DNA from: an uncultured Candidatus Actinomarina sp.
Lineage (GTDB): Bacteria > Actinomycetota > Acidimicrobiia > Actinomarinales > Actinomarinaceae
NCBI GenBank assembly: GCA_902555055.1
Contig: CACDQN010000002.1
Location: forward strand, 1 to 64,000
Reading direction: 5' to 3'
Length of the DNA stretch: 64,000 nucleotides
Below are positions 29,364-38,363 of the stretch, piece after piece; the stretch's first letter is position 1, and each line of letters opens with the position of its first letter. Position numbers and translations under genes: made by a program. The notes beneath the pieces are model-generated. The model saw only the letters and a list, made by a program, of their open reading frames with translations, was not told the DNA's origin and did not search any database.

Positions 29364-30590
29364 ATGAAAAATAATACACAACAAGAGAAGTTACTTCGAT
29401 TTGGGATATCCTCTCTTGCTTTGGGTATTTTTCCTCTGATATGGTTTCTATCACAAGCAATATTATTTCGTGAACTTACTGAGCAGTTGACAAGAAATAT
29501 AGTTGTTTTAATAGCTATTCCTTTTGGCTCTATATTTATATTTTTGCTTTTTTATGGAATGAATAAATTAATTGATTTTGCACCAAAAGATGCTCGAGAA
29601 TCACTTGAAGCACGAATGTTTGTTGGACCAGGAATTTTTATGATTCTTTTGTTTTTATTTTATCCGGCGGTTAGAACATTTTATTTAAGTTTTAAAGACA
29701 GGTTTAGCCAAGAGTTTGTTGGTTTGGAAAACTACAGATGGGCATTTACAGACACCGAAATGGTAGTGACTATTAGAAATCAAGTACTTTGGCTTATTTT
29801 TGTAGTATTTTTTACGGTTTTTATTGGACTTGTTTTTGCTTGGCTTACAGACAGGCTAAATAAAGGAGAGTCTTTTTTTAAATCTATAATATTTATGCCA
29901 ATGGCTATTTCTGCAGTAGGTGCTACAGCAATCTTTAAATTCATTTACGAATACAGGCCAACACCTTTAACTCAAATCGGCATAATTAATGGTATTAGAG
30001 TATCCAAAGGTGAAGCTTGTTATAACAATAGGATTATTGAAGGTGAGTTAAAAGGGTATGATGATCCAAGTTGTCTTGAAGCAGTTGGTTGGCTTCAGCA
30101 AAGAGATTTATCAGCACTACCTATTGCAAATCAACTGCAGGGTACAGGTTTGTTTGGAGATATTTTAGTTAACTTACCTGTGAGCACTTTCTTGCTTATG
30201 GCTATTATGATATGGATGTACACTGGATTTGCAGCTGTTGTGTTGTCTGCAGCAATTAAAGCTATACCAACTGAAATAATGGAAGCTGGCCAAATAGATG
30301 GAGCTTCAGAATTAAAGGTATTTAGGTCTATTATTATTCCTTATATTAAGAGTACGATTGTGGTTGTAAGTACTTATATGGTTGTTACGGTCTTAAAAGC
30401 TTTTGATATTATATATGTTTCTACTAGAGGAGATTTAGAGACCAATTTACTTGCTGTAAAGATGTTAGATGAATTTTCAAAGTATAGAAATTTTGGAAGA
30501 TCTTCAGTAGTTGCAGTGTTAATTTTTGTTTGTGTATTGCCTGTAATTATAGGTTCTGCACTTAGGGAAAGGGATAATGCGAACGAATGA
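29364..30590 (+). CDS. Sugar ABC transporter permease (MalF/AglF-like)
   Basis: Multi-TM; EAGQIDGASELKVFRSIIIPYIKS is the EAA motif. Confidence 0.9.
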   Translation: MKNNTQQEKLLRFGISSLALGIFPLIWFLSQAILFRELTEQLTRNIVVLIAIPFGSIFIFLLFYGMNKLIDFAPKDARESLEARMFVGPGIFMILLFLFYPAVRTFYLSFKDRFSQEFVGLENYRWAFTDTEMVVTIRNQVLWLIFVVFFTVFIGLVFAWLTDRLNKGESFFKSIIFMPMAISAVGATAIFKFIYEYRPTPLTQIGIINGIRVSKGEACYNNRIIEGELKGYDDPSCLEAVGWLQQRDLSALPIANQLQGTGLFGDILVNLPVSTFLLMAIMIWMYTGFAAVVLSAAIKAIPTEIMEAGQIDGASELKVFRSIIIPYIKSTIVVVSTYMVVTVLKAFDIIYVSTRGDLETNLLAVKMLDEFSKYRNFGRSSVVAVLIFVCVLPVIIGSALRERDNANE

Positions 30591-31489
30591 CAAGAAATAA
30601 CCAAAAGTGGTATGACAAACCAATAAGCAAGCTAATAATTGTGTCAATTGCTCTTACATGGATGTTTCCAATCTTTGGTTTTTTATTGAGCTCTTTCAGA
30701 CCAGGCGAGAGTATAAAAAGAACATCTTGGTGGGATGCTATTTATACAGGCACAATATGGTCTGAGCTCAGTTTTAACAACTACCAAGAGGTTTTTAGAG
30801 CTGAAAATTTGGATAGGTCTTTTTATAATTCTTTAGCTGTTACTATACCATCAACTATTATTCCAATCACAATTGCAGCATTTGCAGCTTATGCATTTTC
30901 TTTTATGGAATTCAAAGGCAAAAATGTTTTATTTTTGTTTGTAGTTGGATCAATGATAATTCCATTACAAATGTCTTTAATTCCATTAGTACAACTTTTT
31001 AAAGATGGAATTGAGATTGGTGGAATTCCAATAATTCCTGCACTTGACCTAAACGGAACATTTGTTGCAACTTGGTTTGCTCATACAGGCTTTGGGTTAC
31101 CATTAGCAACTTTTTTACTGAGAGATTTTATGATGGGTTTGCCAAAAAGCGTGATGGAATCAGCAAAAATTGATGGAGCTTCTCATTTTACAACATTTTT
31201 TAAACTTGTTCTTCCATTGTCTATTGCAGGTATTGCTGCTTTTGCAACTTTTCAGTTTTTATGGGTTTACAATGATTTTCTTGTTGCCAATGTTTTTCTT
31301 GGAATATACAAGCCAGAAAACTTAGTTGTGACTTCACATATGTCACAAATTGTTGTCGGAAGATTTGGAGAAGCTTGGCATCTGAGAACTTCTGGAGCGA
31401 TAATATCTATCTTGGTTCCTTTAGGTGTTTTTTTTGGATTACAGCGCTTTTTTATTAGAGGCCTTATTGGTGGGGCTGTAAAGGGTTGA
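30587..31489 (+). CDS. Sugar ABC transporter permease (MalG/AglG-like)
   Basis: Multi-TM; ESAKIDGASHFTTFFKLVLPLS EAA motif; 4-bp overlap with the previous gene. Confidence 0.9.
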   Translation: MTRNNQKWYDKPISKLIIVSIALTWMFPIFGFLLSSFRPGESIKRTSWWDAIYTGTIWSELSFNNYQEVFRAENLDRSFYNSLAVTIPSTIIPITIAAFAAYAFSFMEFKGKNVLFLFVVGSMIIPLQMSLIPLVQLFKDGIEIGGIPIIPALDLNGTFVATWFAHTGFGLPLATFLLRDFMMGLPKSVMESAKIDGASHFTTFFKLVLPLSIAGIAAFATFQFLWVYNDFLVANVFLGIYKPENLVVTSHMSQIVVGRFGEAWHLRTSGAIISILVPLGVFFGLQRFFIRGLIGGAVKG

Positions 31490-32067
31490 GCCTTTCAAGA
31501 TATTTACTAATATCTTTTCTTTTTTGCTCATGTACCAGTCCATTGACGTACAACTATTCAATTGATATTAGTAATTCAGATGAAAATTTAGATTCAAGAC
31601 TTGCAATTAATATATATCAAGATAATTCAAACAATGTTGAGATTGAGCTTCAAGCATTTCCTAAAGAAGTAAATTTAGTTGATGTGTATCAAATAGTTTT
31701 TGATATGAAATTTAGAGATGATTATGAAAGTGAATTTAATGGAGTTTGTATAGGTCCTAAATGGGATTTTTATGGACCTGGAGAGTTCACAATCCTTCTT
31801 GATAATCATAATAATTTTAAAAATTCTATAAAAGGAACACTTACACAAGAGTCTGACGATAGATGCAACAACTACTTTTACTATGCCAGATTTTTAGATA
31901 TAAATATGAAAAATGGTGACAAGTATCTTATTGGTGTGGCTACAGATTATGGAGGTTCATATCCTGACGCTCCTTATTACTGGAAGGTAAATAAAAATAA
32001 TCAAATAGATGAACAGGGCACTACTAATATAGAAAAATATAGCATAAGTTTTGAATTAAAAAAATAA
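31486..32067 (+). CDS. Small lipoprotein of unknown function in the sugar-transport operon (TTG start)
   Basis: ORF overlapping the permease stop; signal with FLFCSC lipobox. Confidence 0.65.
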   Translation: MSLSRYLLISFLFCSCTSPLTYNYSIDISNSDENLDSRLAINIYQDNSNNVEIELQAFPKEVNLVDVYQIVFDMKFRDDYESEFNGVCIGPKWDFYGPGEFTILLDNHNNFKNSIKGTLTQESDDRCNNYFYYARFLDINMKNGDKYLIGVATDYGGSYPDAPYYWKVNKNNQIDEQGTTNIEKYSISFELKK

Positions 32068-32068
32068 T

Positions 32069-32968
32069 ATGAAAATTGGAATTGACTGGGGTGGTACAAA
32101 AATAGAAGGTATCGTTCTTGACCCATCTTCTGGAAAAGAAGTAGCCAGAAAACGAGTAGAAGCCCCAAAAGAGAATTATGACTCCATCATCAAAACTGTT
32201 CAGAATTTAATCTTTGAAATTTCAAAAGATTTTGACGAATTCAGTGTCGGAATTGGAATGCCAGGTTCGTTGCACCCTAAGACAGGATTAGTGCAGGTAT
32301 CTAATACTGAAGCATTAGAAGGTAAAAATGTAAAAGATGATTTGGAGGCATTGTTAGGCTATAAAATAAAAATTGCAAATGACGCTGACTGTCTTGCAGT
32401 ATCTGAATCAATCGATGGATCAGGAACAAATTATGAATCAGTATTTGCAATTATCATGGGTACCGGTGTCGGAGCTGGATTTACTTATAAAAATCAATTA
32501 GTTGTCGGTCCTAATAAATTAACAGGTGAATGGGGACAAAATCCTATTCCGGGACCTATGGATGATTATGAAAAATCAGTACAGAGGCACTGTGGAAGAG
32601 TGGGGGCCATCGAAGTTTTTTTGTCAGGTCCTGGATTAGAAAATTATTATAAATTTATTACTAATGAATACAAGTCGTCAAAAGAAATTGTTGAGCTTTA
32701 CAGAAGAAATGAAGAACGAGCAATTGAAATAATGAGTACATATTTTGAAAGAACTGCAAGAGCCTTCAGCACTATTGTCAATATTCTTGACCCAGACGTG
32801 ATTGTTTGCGGGGGGGGAATGTCTGAAATTGATGAAATGTATGATGAAATCCCAAAAAGAATTATTCCATACTTAGCTTCTGATTTCTTTCACACACCAA
32901 TTGTGAAAGCTCTACATGGATCTTCCAGTGGCGTAAGGGGAGCTGCATTACTTTGGGATAAGTCTTGA
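32069..32968 (+). CDS. ROK family sugar kinase with depleted zinc-binding motif
   Basis: IGIDWGGTKIEGI; MGTGVGAGF; CGRVGAIEVFLSGPGLE. Confidence 0.9.
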   Translation: MKIGIDWGGTKIEGIVLDPSSGKEVARKRVEAPKENYDSIIKTVQNLIFEISKDFDEFSVGIGMPGSLHPKTGLVQVSNTEALEGKNVKDDLEALLGYKIKIANDADCLAVSESIDGSGTNYESVFAIIMGTGVGAGFTYKNQLVVGPNKLTGEWGQNPIPGPMDDYEKSVQRHCGRVGAIEVFLSGPGLENYYKFITNEYKSSKEIVELYRRNEERAIEIMSTYFERTARAFSTIVNILDPDVIVCGGGMSEIDEMYDEIPKRIIPYLASDFFHTPIVKALHGSSSGVRGAALLWDKS

Positions 32969-34227
32969 ACTTATATAAAAAATATTTCTTTCCCTTAATA
33001 TTTTTTTCAGTGACAATATTATTTTCAATAATAGGATTCAATCCTCCTGAGGTAGTAATCATTGGTCCAGAATTTCACGAGCAGGAATATTTTCTTGAAG
33101 AGCTAGATATTATATCTGAAAATTTGGATATAAAAATTCAATACAAAGCTGTTAATGATCCCGAAAATTACATTATAGAAAATAAAGATCTAAATGCTAG
33201 TATCGCGTTAATACCTAATCCACAGGGGGTAACAAATCTAGCTGAAAGAGGACATCTTTATAAATTAAATTCATTGATAGTTGAAGATTCCTTAATTAGT
33301 AAGATTTACCCAAACCATCTTACTGACATAGTCTCAATAAATAGTGATATTTATGCTGGTTGGACAAGACTTTTCCCCAATTCATTAATTTGGTATGATA
33401 TTTCAAAATTTGAAGAATATGATGATTTGAATTTTCAAGATTTTGATAGTCTGATTTCCTCAACAAAAAAAATAGCGGATAAAGGAGTAACTCCTTGGTG
33501 CGCAAATTCTGAAAGTTCTGCTTCTACTGGATGGATACAGACTAATTGGTTAGAAGATATAATTTTATCAAAAAATGGACCAGAAGTTTACGACAGATGG
33601 TCTCAACTAAGTATTCAAGCATCTAATATTAAAATTTTTTCTTCTGTCAAAATTATTGATGATTTTATATTTTATCCAAATCATATACATAATGGGCCAG
33701 ACTCAATTATAAGTAAAGAGTTCAGAAACCTACCAAAAGTCCTACTTGATGATAAAAACTCATGTTTTCTCTCATGGAGTGGACATTATTTTCGTTATTA
33801 TATTCCAGATGAATATGTCTATGGAGAAGATTATGGTGTCTTTAAACTTCCAAAGATTACTTTAGACAATACAGTTGTTGGAATAGGAGATGCTGTAGTT
33901 CTTATTGAAGATGATCAAGAAGCAAGAAAAGTTATATCAGAGATTCTATCTTCTAAGTTTGGAGAAAAATGGTCAAGTTATTCTGATGCAGAGTTTATTT
34001 CAGCAAATAAACATTTTAATCGTGAAATTATTAACAATGAGTTAACTCAATATGAATTTGATATAGTTCATTCCTCACTTAAACAAGATTTATTTAGATA
34101 TGATGCATCTGAGGTTATGGCTAGACGAATTGGTTCAAATCAATTATGGAAGTTTTTTGTAAATTTTATTAGAGAAGGTTCAGAATCTTTAGTTAGGTTA
34201 TTAAACGAACTAGATAAAGAAATTTAA
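32965..34227 (+). CDS. Divergent paralog of the upstream sugar-binding protein, with an N-terminal hydrophobic anchor instead of a lipobox
   Basis: Shared blocks with the 27985 ORF, e.g. ALIPNPQGVTNLAERGHL / ALFPQPGGVVDAANRGYL and TGWIQTNWLEDIIL / SGWLATDWMEDIML. Confidence 0.85.
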   Translation: MNLYKKYFFPLIFFSVTILFSIIGFNPPEVVIIGPEFHEQEYFLEELDIISENLDIKIQYKAVNDPENYIIENKDLNASIALIPNPQGVTNLAERGHLYKLNSLIVEDSLISKIYPNHLTDIVSINSDIYAGWTRLFPNSLIWYDISKFEEYDDLNFQDFDSLISSTKKIADKGVTPWCANSESSASTGWIQTNWLEDIILSKNGPEVYDRWSQLSIQASNIKIFSSVKIIDDFIFYPNHIHNGPDSIISKEFRNLPKVLLDDKNSCFLSWSGHYFRYYIPDEYVYGEDYGVFKLPKITLDNTVVGIGDAVVLIEDDQEARKVISEILSSKFGEKWSSYSDAEFISANKHFNREIINNELTQYEFDIVHSSLKQDLFRYDASEVMARRIGSNQLWKFFVNFIREGSESLVRLLNELDKEI

Positions 34228-35399
34228 GTTATAGCTAAACCGGTCTCTGGATCAAAGTAATGAAGTTTGGAAGGATCTATAGCAAGATTAATATTTTGTC
34301 CTTCTTCAATTGTTGCATTTGGATTAATTCTTGCTATAAATTTTGTTTCAGTACCTAATGCGGATATATCTTCACCTTCATCAGCTAGTATTTCTTCAAT
34401 CGCTTTAGTTTGTACAGGTGGAATATCTTTGTAGAAGTGTATATAGGTATCAGAACCAAGTTGCTCCAGTAAAGAAACATTTATATTAATTTGTTCAGTA
34501 AATTCTTTATCATTTGCATAGACTGAATCTTCAAATGCTTCTGGTCTAATTCCAAGTACAATTTCCTTGCCATTAAAGTCAGATAAAGATTTTGGGGCAT
34601 CAGAGCTAACTATGCTTGAGTCACCAAATGTTAATTCGGTTTCTTTTTCTGAAAAATCAATAGTCGCATAAACAAAATTCATAGCAGGACTACCAATAAA
34701 TCCCGCAACAAAAATATTTTTTGGATATAAATATATCTCCCTTGGTGTATCAATTTGTTGGAGAACACCTTTTCTAATTACTGCAACTCTATCTCCCATT
34801 GTCATAGCTTCTACTTGATCGTGTGTAACATATAAAGTAGTAGTTTCTAATTGTGCGTGTAGCTCACCTAATTCAGCTCTCATCTGAACCCTTAGCTTTG
34901 CATCTAAATTTGAAAGAGGCTCATCCATTAAAAATGCCTGAGGACTTCTAACGATTGCCCTACCCATTGCAACTCTCTGTCTTTGACCACCTGACAAAGC
35001 TTTTGGTTTTCTATCAAGAAGCTCATCGATCTCTAATGTTTTTGCAGCTTCCCTTACTTTTGAATCTATCTCATCTTTTGGAAGCTTACGTAATTTTAAA
35101 GAAAATGCCATGTTGTCATAAACAGACATATGAGGATATAGTGCATAGTTTTGAAACACCATAGCTATATCCCTATCTTTGGGAGCTACTTCATTAACAA
35201 CTTTGTCAGCGATTGAGATTTCACCTTCTGTAATATCTTCTAATCCTGCAACCATTCTTAATAAAGTAGTTTTTCCGCAGCCAGAAGGACCCACAAGTAC
35301 AACAAACTCACCATCATGTATTTCTATATTTACATTTTCAAGAGCTCTTGTGCCATTGGGATATACTTTCCCAACATCTGTAATATTTATTGCACCCAT
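34224..35399 (-). CDS. Sugar ABC transporter ATP-binding protein (MsmK/UgpC-like)
   Basis: GPSGCGKTT, LSGGQRQRVAMGRAIVR, MDEPLSNLDAKLR; C-terminal regulatory domain. Confidence 0.95.
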   Translation of the reverse strand: MGAINITDVGKVYPNGTRALENVNIEIHDGEFVVLVGPSGCGKTTLLRMVAGLEDITEGEISIADKVVNEVAPKDRDIAMVFQNYALYPHMSVYDNMAFSLKLRKLPKDEIDSKVREAAKTLEIDELLDRKPKALSGGQRQRVAMGRAIVRSPQAFLMDEPLSNLDAKLRVQMRAELGELHAQLETTTLYVTHDQVEAMTMGDRVAVIRKGVLQQIDTPREIYLYPKNIFVAGFIGSPAMNFVYATIDFSEKETELTFGDSSIVSSDAPKSLSDFNGKEIVLGIRPEAFEDSVYANDKEFTEQININVSLLEQLGSDTYIHFYKDIPPVQTKAIEEILADEGEDISALGTETKFIARINPNATIEEGQNINLAIDPSKLHYFDPETGLAIT

Positions 35400-35498
35400 A
35401 ATTTAATCTTTTCAATTGTAGCTAAATATAATTTATTTTAAAACCAAAATGGAAGGTAATTCTTTTGATACTTTCCTAATGAATTTATAATATAGAAT

Positions 35499-36992
35499 AT
35501 GACTCAAGTACCAGTTTCTAGAGTAACTACTCTAAAAGACATCACACCAGAGATTAGTTCATCTTCATATGTTGTGTACTGGGTTATTGCTTTTAAGAGA
35601 ACAAAATATAATTTTGCTCTCCAACGAGCTGTTGAATGGGCAAACAAGCTTTCTCAACCTCTAGTTATTTTAGAGCCGTTGATTTTAGGTTATCCAATGT
35701 CAAGTTTAAGGTTTCATAAGTTCATGTTTGATGGTATGAAAGAAATGAATGATGAAATATCTAAAACAAATGCTTATTATTTTCCATATGTAGAGACTGC
35801 TCCGAATGAGTCAGAGGGGCTTCTTCAGGATATTGCTAAAAAAGCATCTGTTGTTGTTACTGATGACTACCCTACATATTTTGTTCCACAAATGACTGCT
35901 AAAGCTTCTGGAGAAATATCTACAAGATATGAATTAGTTGATTCAAATGGGCTAGTTCCTATTCGCCTTTCATCCAAAGAATATGTTCGTGCTCATGATT
36001 TTAGAAGGTACTTACATAAAAATTTAGAAGATTTTATTACCGAGGTACCTGACAAGTTTCCTCTTGCAACATTGAATAAAAAATTTGATGAAAAATTAAT
36101 TTCCTCAACTGTAAAAAAATGGCAGCCATTTGATTTTAAGAATACAAATATAGATAAATTTTTAGATTCCTTAGATATTGATAAAACTGTTGGTGTTAGT
36201 TCAATTGAGGGTGGCTACATGAAAGCATCAAATCGATTTGATAATTTTCTAAGTGAGGGCTTTAGTGATTATGCACAATTTAGTAGTGACCCATCAAAAA
36301 ATGCAAGTAGTCAGATGTCTCCATACTTTCATTTTGGCCATATTTCAACTCATGAAGTCTTTGAGAAGTTAGTTAAACATGAATCATGGTCTCCAGAACA
36401 GATTAAACCAAATTTAGTTGGAAGAAGAGAAGGCTGGTGGGGTGGAAGTCTTAATTTTGATAGTTTTCTTGATGAGCTAATTACATGGAGGGAATTGGGC
36501 TACCATACCTGTGTAAGAAGAGCTAACTACAATCAGTACTCCTCATTACCTGAATGGGCAGTTAAAACACTTCAAGAACATGCTACGGATGAAAGAGAAC
36601 ATGTTTATTCATTAGATCAATTGACTTATGCCGAAACTCATGATGAGATATGGAATGCAGCTCAAAATCAATTAAGAGAACAGGGAATCATACAAAATTA
36701 TTTGAGAATGCTTTGGGGTAAAAAAATACTTGAATGGTCTCCAAATCCTCAAATAGCATTGTCATATATGATTACGCTAAACGATAGATACGCACTTGAC
36801 GGCAGAGATCCAAACTCCTATTCCGGAGTTTTTTGGGTGCTTGGAAGATATGATCGAGCTTGGGGTCCAGAACGACAAATTTATGGAAAAATAAGATATA
36901 TGACTTCTGATTCAGCTGCTAGAAAGTTTAATCTGAAGCCTTATTTGGAAAAATGGGGTAATCCTTCAAGAGAAGCTGTTACTACTAAATAA
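35499..36992 (+). CDS. Class II deoxyribodipyrimidine photolyase
   Basis: YAETHDEIWNAAQNQL, RMLWGKKILEW, LNDRYALDGRDPNSYSGVFW, GKIRYM. Confidence 0.9.
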   Translation: MTQVPVSRVTTLKDITPEISSSSYVVYWVIAFKRTKYNFALQRAVEWANKLSQPLVILEPLILGYPMSSLRFHKFMFDGMKEMNDEISKTNAYYFPYVETAPNESEGLLQDIAKKASVVVTDDYPTYFVPQMTAKASGEISTRYELVDSNGLVPIRLSSKEYVRAHDFRRYLHKNLEDFITEVPDKFPLATLNKKFDEKLISSTVKKWQPFDFKNTNIDKFLDSLDIDKTVGVSSIEGGYMKASNRFDNFLSEGFSDYAQFSSDPSKNASSQMSPYFHFGHISTHEVFEKLVKHESWSPEQIKPNLVGRREGWWGGSLNFDSFLDELITWRELGYHTCVRRANYNQYSSLPEWAVKTLQEHATDEREHVYSLDQLTYAETHDEIWNAAQNQLREQGIIQNYLRMLWGKKILEWSPNPQIALSYMITLNDRYALDGRDPNSYSGVFWVLGRYDRAWGPERQIYGKIRYMTSDSAARKFNLKPYLEKWGNPSREAVTTK

Positions 36993-37112
36993 AAATAAAG
37001 TTACATAAATATACAAATATTTTTTAAATTTCCTATCTCAAATGCAAAAACTTAATAATATATGATTGTGATTAAATTCACAAAGTAATTACAAACAAAG
37101 GAGTAGGCTAAA

Positions 37113-37772
37113 ATGGCTGAACTTACTTACAGACTCTTTATGATTGCAACAGTGGGCATGCTTGCTGGTACAGTATTTTTACTTGCATCATCTAGAGAAG
37201 TAGATCCAAAACACAGAAGAGGAGTATATATCTCCGCTCTTGTGACAGGAATAGCTTGGTATCATTACAACAAAATGACTGGCTCATGGGCTGGTGGAGA
37301 GTTTGATACAGGCTTAAGATATGTCGATTGGATCCTAACAGTACCATTAATGTTCGTAGAGGTACTTGCCGTAACATCTTCAGGTAAAGAGTATAACGAG
37401 AAAGTTAGAAACTGGGGATTGGCTGCTGTCGTGATGATTGGTGGCGGTTACTATGGTGAAGTGTCTGCTGCAGGTAGCGATGCATACTGGGTTGGATTCG
37501 TTGTAGCTATGGCTGCATACATCTACTTGATGAGAAATCTTCAAGCAGAAGGTATCGGTCTTAAAGGCGCTGAGGCAGATCAGTTTGAAAAAATCAAAAA
37601 CCTCATACTTGTTGGTTGGATAATCTATCCATTAGGATATCTAGCTCCTGTAGCGGGTGATTTTGATGCTATTAGAGAAGTTCTTTACACAATCGCTGAC
37701 ATTATTAACAAAGTTGGTTTAGGTGTGTTAGTTCTTGGAATGGCAAGAATCAAATCTGGAGAAAAAGTCTAA
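37113..37772 (+). CDS. Type-1 microbial rhodopsin, predicted light-driven proton pump, marine actinobacterial type
   Basis: RYVDWILTVPLMFVE (D-T-E triad at PR 97/101/108), GIAWYHY (His75 equivalent), Schiff-base Lys in IADIINKVGLGVLV. Confidence 0.95.
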   Translation: MAELTYRLFMIATVGMLAGTVFLLASSREVDPKHRRGVYISALVTGIAWYHYNKMTGSWAGGEFDTGLRYVDWILTVPLMFVEVLAVTSSGKEYNEKVRNWGLAAVVMIGGGYYGEVSAAGSDAYWVGFVVAMAAYIYLMRNLQAEGIGLKGAEADQFEKIKNLILVGWIIYPLGYLAPVAGDFDAIREVLYTIADIINKVGLGVLVLGMARIKSGEKV

Positions 37773-37795
37773 GACTTTTCTATAACAAAATTTGA

Positions 37796-37829
37796 TGATA
37801 GGCGGCATTGTCCGCCTATCATTGTTTTT
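37796..37829 (+). terminator. Rho-independent terminator after the rhodopsin gene
   Basis: TGATAGGCGG-CATTGT-CCGCCTATCA followed by TTGTTTTT. Confidence 0.9.
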
Positions 37830-37844
37830 AAGGTAAAATTTTAT

Positions 37845-38363
37845 ATGGATTTAATAATATTTTTTAACACCCTCTTTGGATTTTTTACTTTTGTCGCATG
37901 GGCAATAAGTGGCCTAATTTTATATTTTATAATTTCAAAAAAAAGATTTAAAAAAGTTATCAATGATCAGTTTTATAATTTTGCGACTAGTGTTGCTGTT
38001 TTCTGTTCTGTTGGGAGTATTGTTTATTCTGAGGTAGTTGGTTTTATACCATGTAAGTTTTGCTGGTATCAACGATATCTTATGTATCCCATAGCTTTAT
38101 TTTTGATTTTTGGATTATTTAATAAATCATTAATCAAAGTTGGATATCTAAGTGTTGTTGGTATTGGTATTGGTATCTATCATATATATTTGCAAAATGG
38201 CGGTGGTGGCGGCGGTTCATGTGCTATTGATGTACCTTGTAATTTAAAATACGTTGATATATTTGGTTTCATAAGCATACCTGTTATGGCAACGACAGGA
38301 TTTTTAACTATATTCTTATCATTGCTGTACTATGATATTTCGAGAAAGGAAACAGTTGAATAA
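37845..38363 (+). CDS. DsbB/BdbC-like disulfide bond formation membrane protein
   Basis: Multi-TM; CKFCWYQRY and second Cys pair CAIDVPC. Confidence 0.85.
   Translation: MDLIIFFNTLFGFFTFVAWAISGLILYFIISKKRFKKVINDQFYNFATSVAVFCSVGSIVYSEVVGFIPCKFCWYQRYLMYPIALFLIFGLFNKSLIKVGYLSVVGIGIGIYHIYLQNGGGGGGSCAIDVPCNLKYVDIFGFISIPVMATTGFLTIFLSLLYYDISRKETVE

Noticed and set aside
32810-32817. G8 run as evidence for a frameshifted ROK gene
   Set aside because: The ORF is intact across the run and keeps ROK motifs on both sides; only slippage potential is retained as a finding.
35499-36992. Cryptochrome-like photosensor for the rhodopsin
   Set aside because: Motifs (THDEIWNAAQ, RMLWGKKILEW, DGRDPNSYSG) match class II photolyases closely; a sensory role is not supported by sequence alone.
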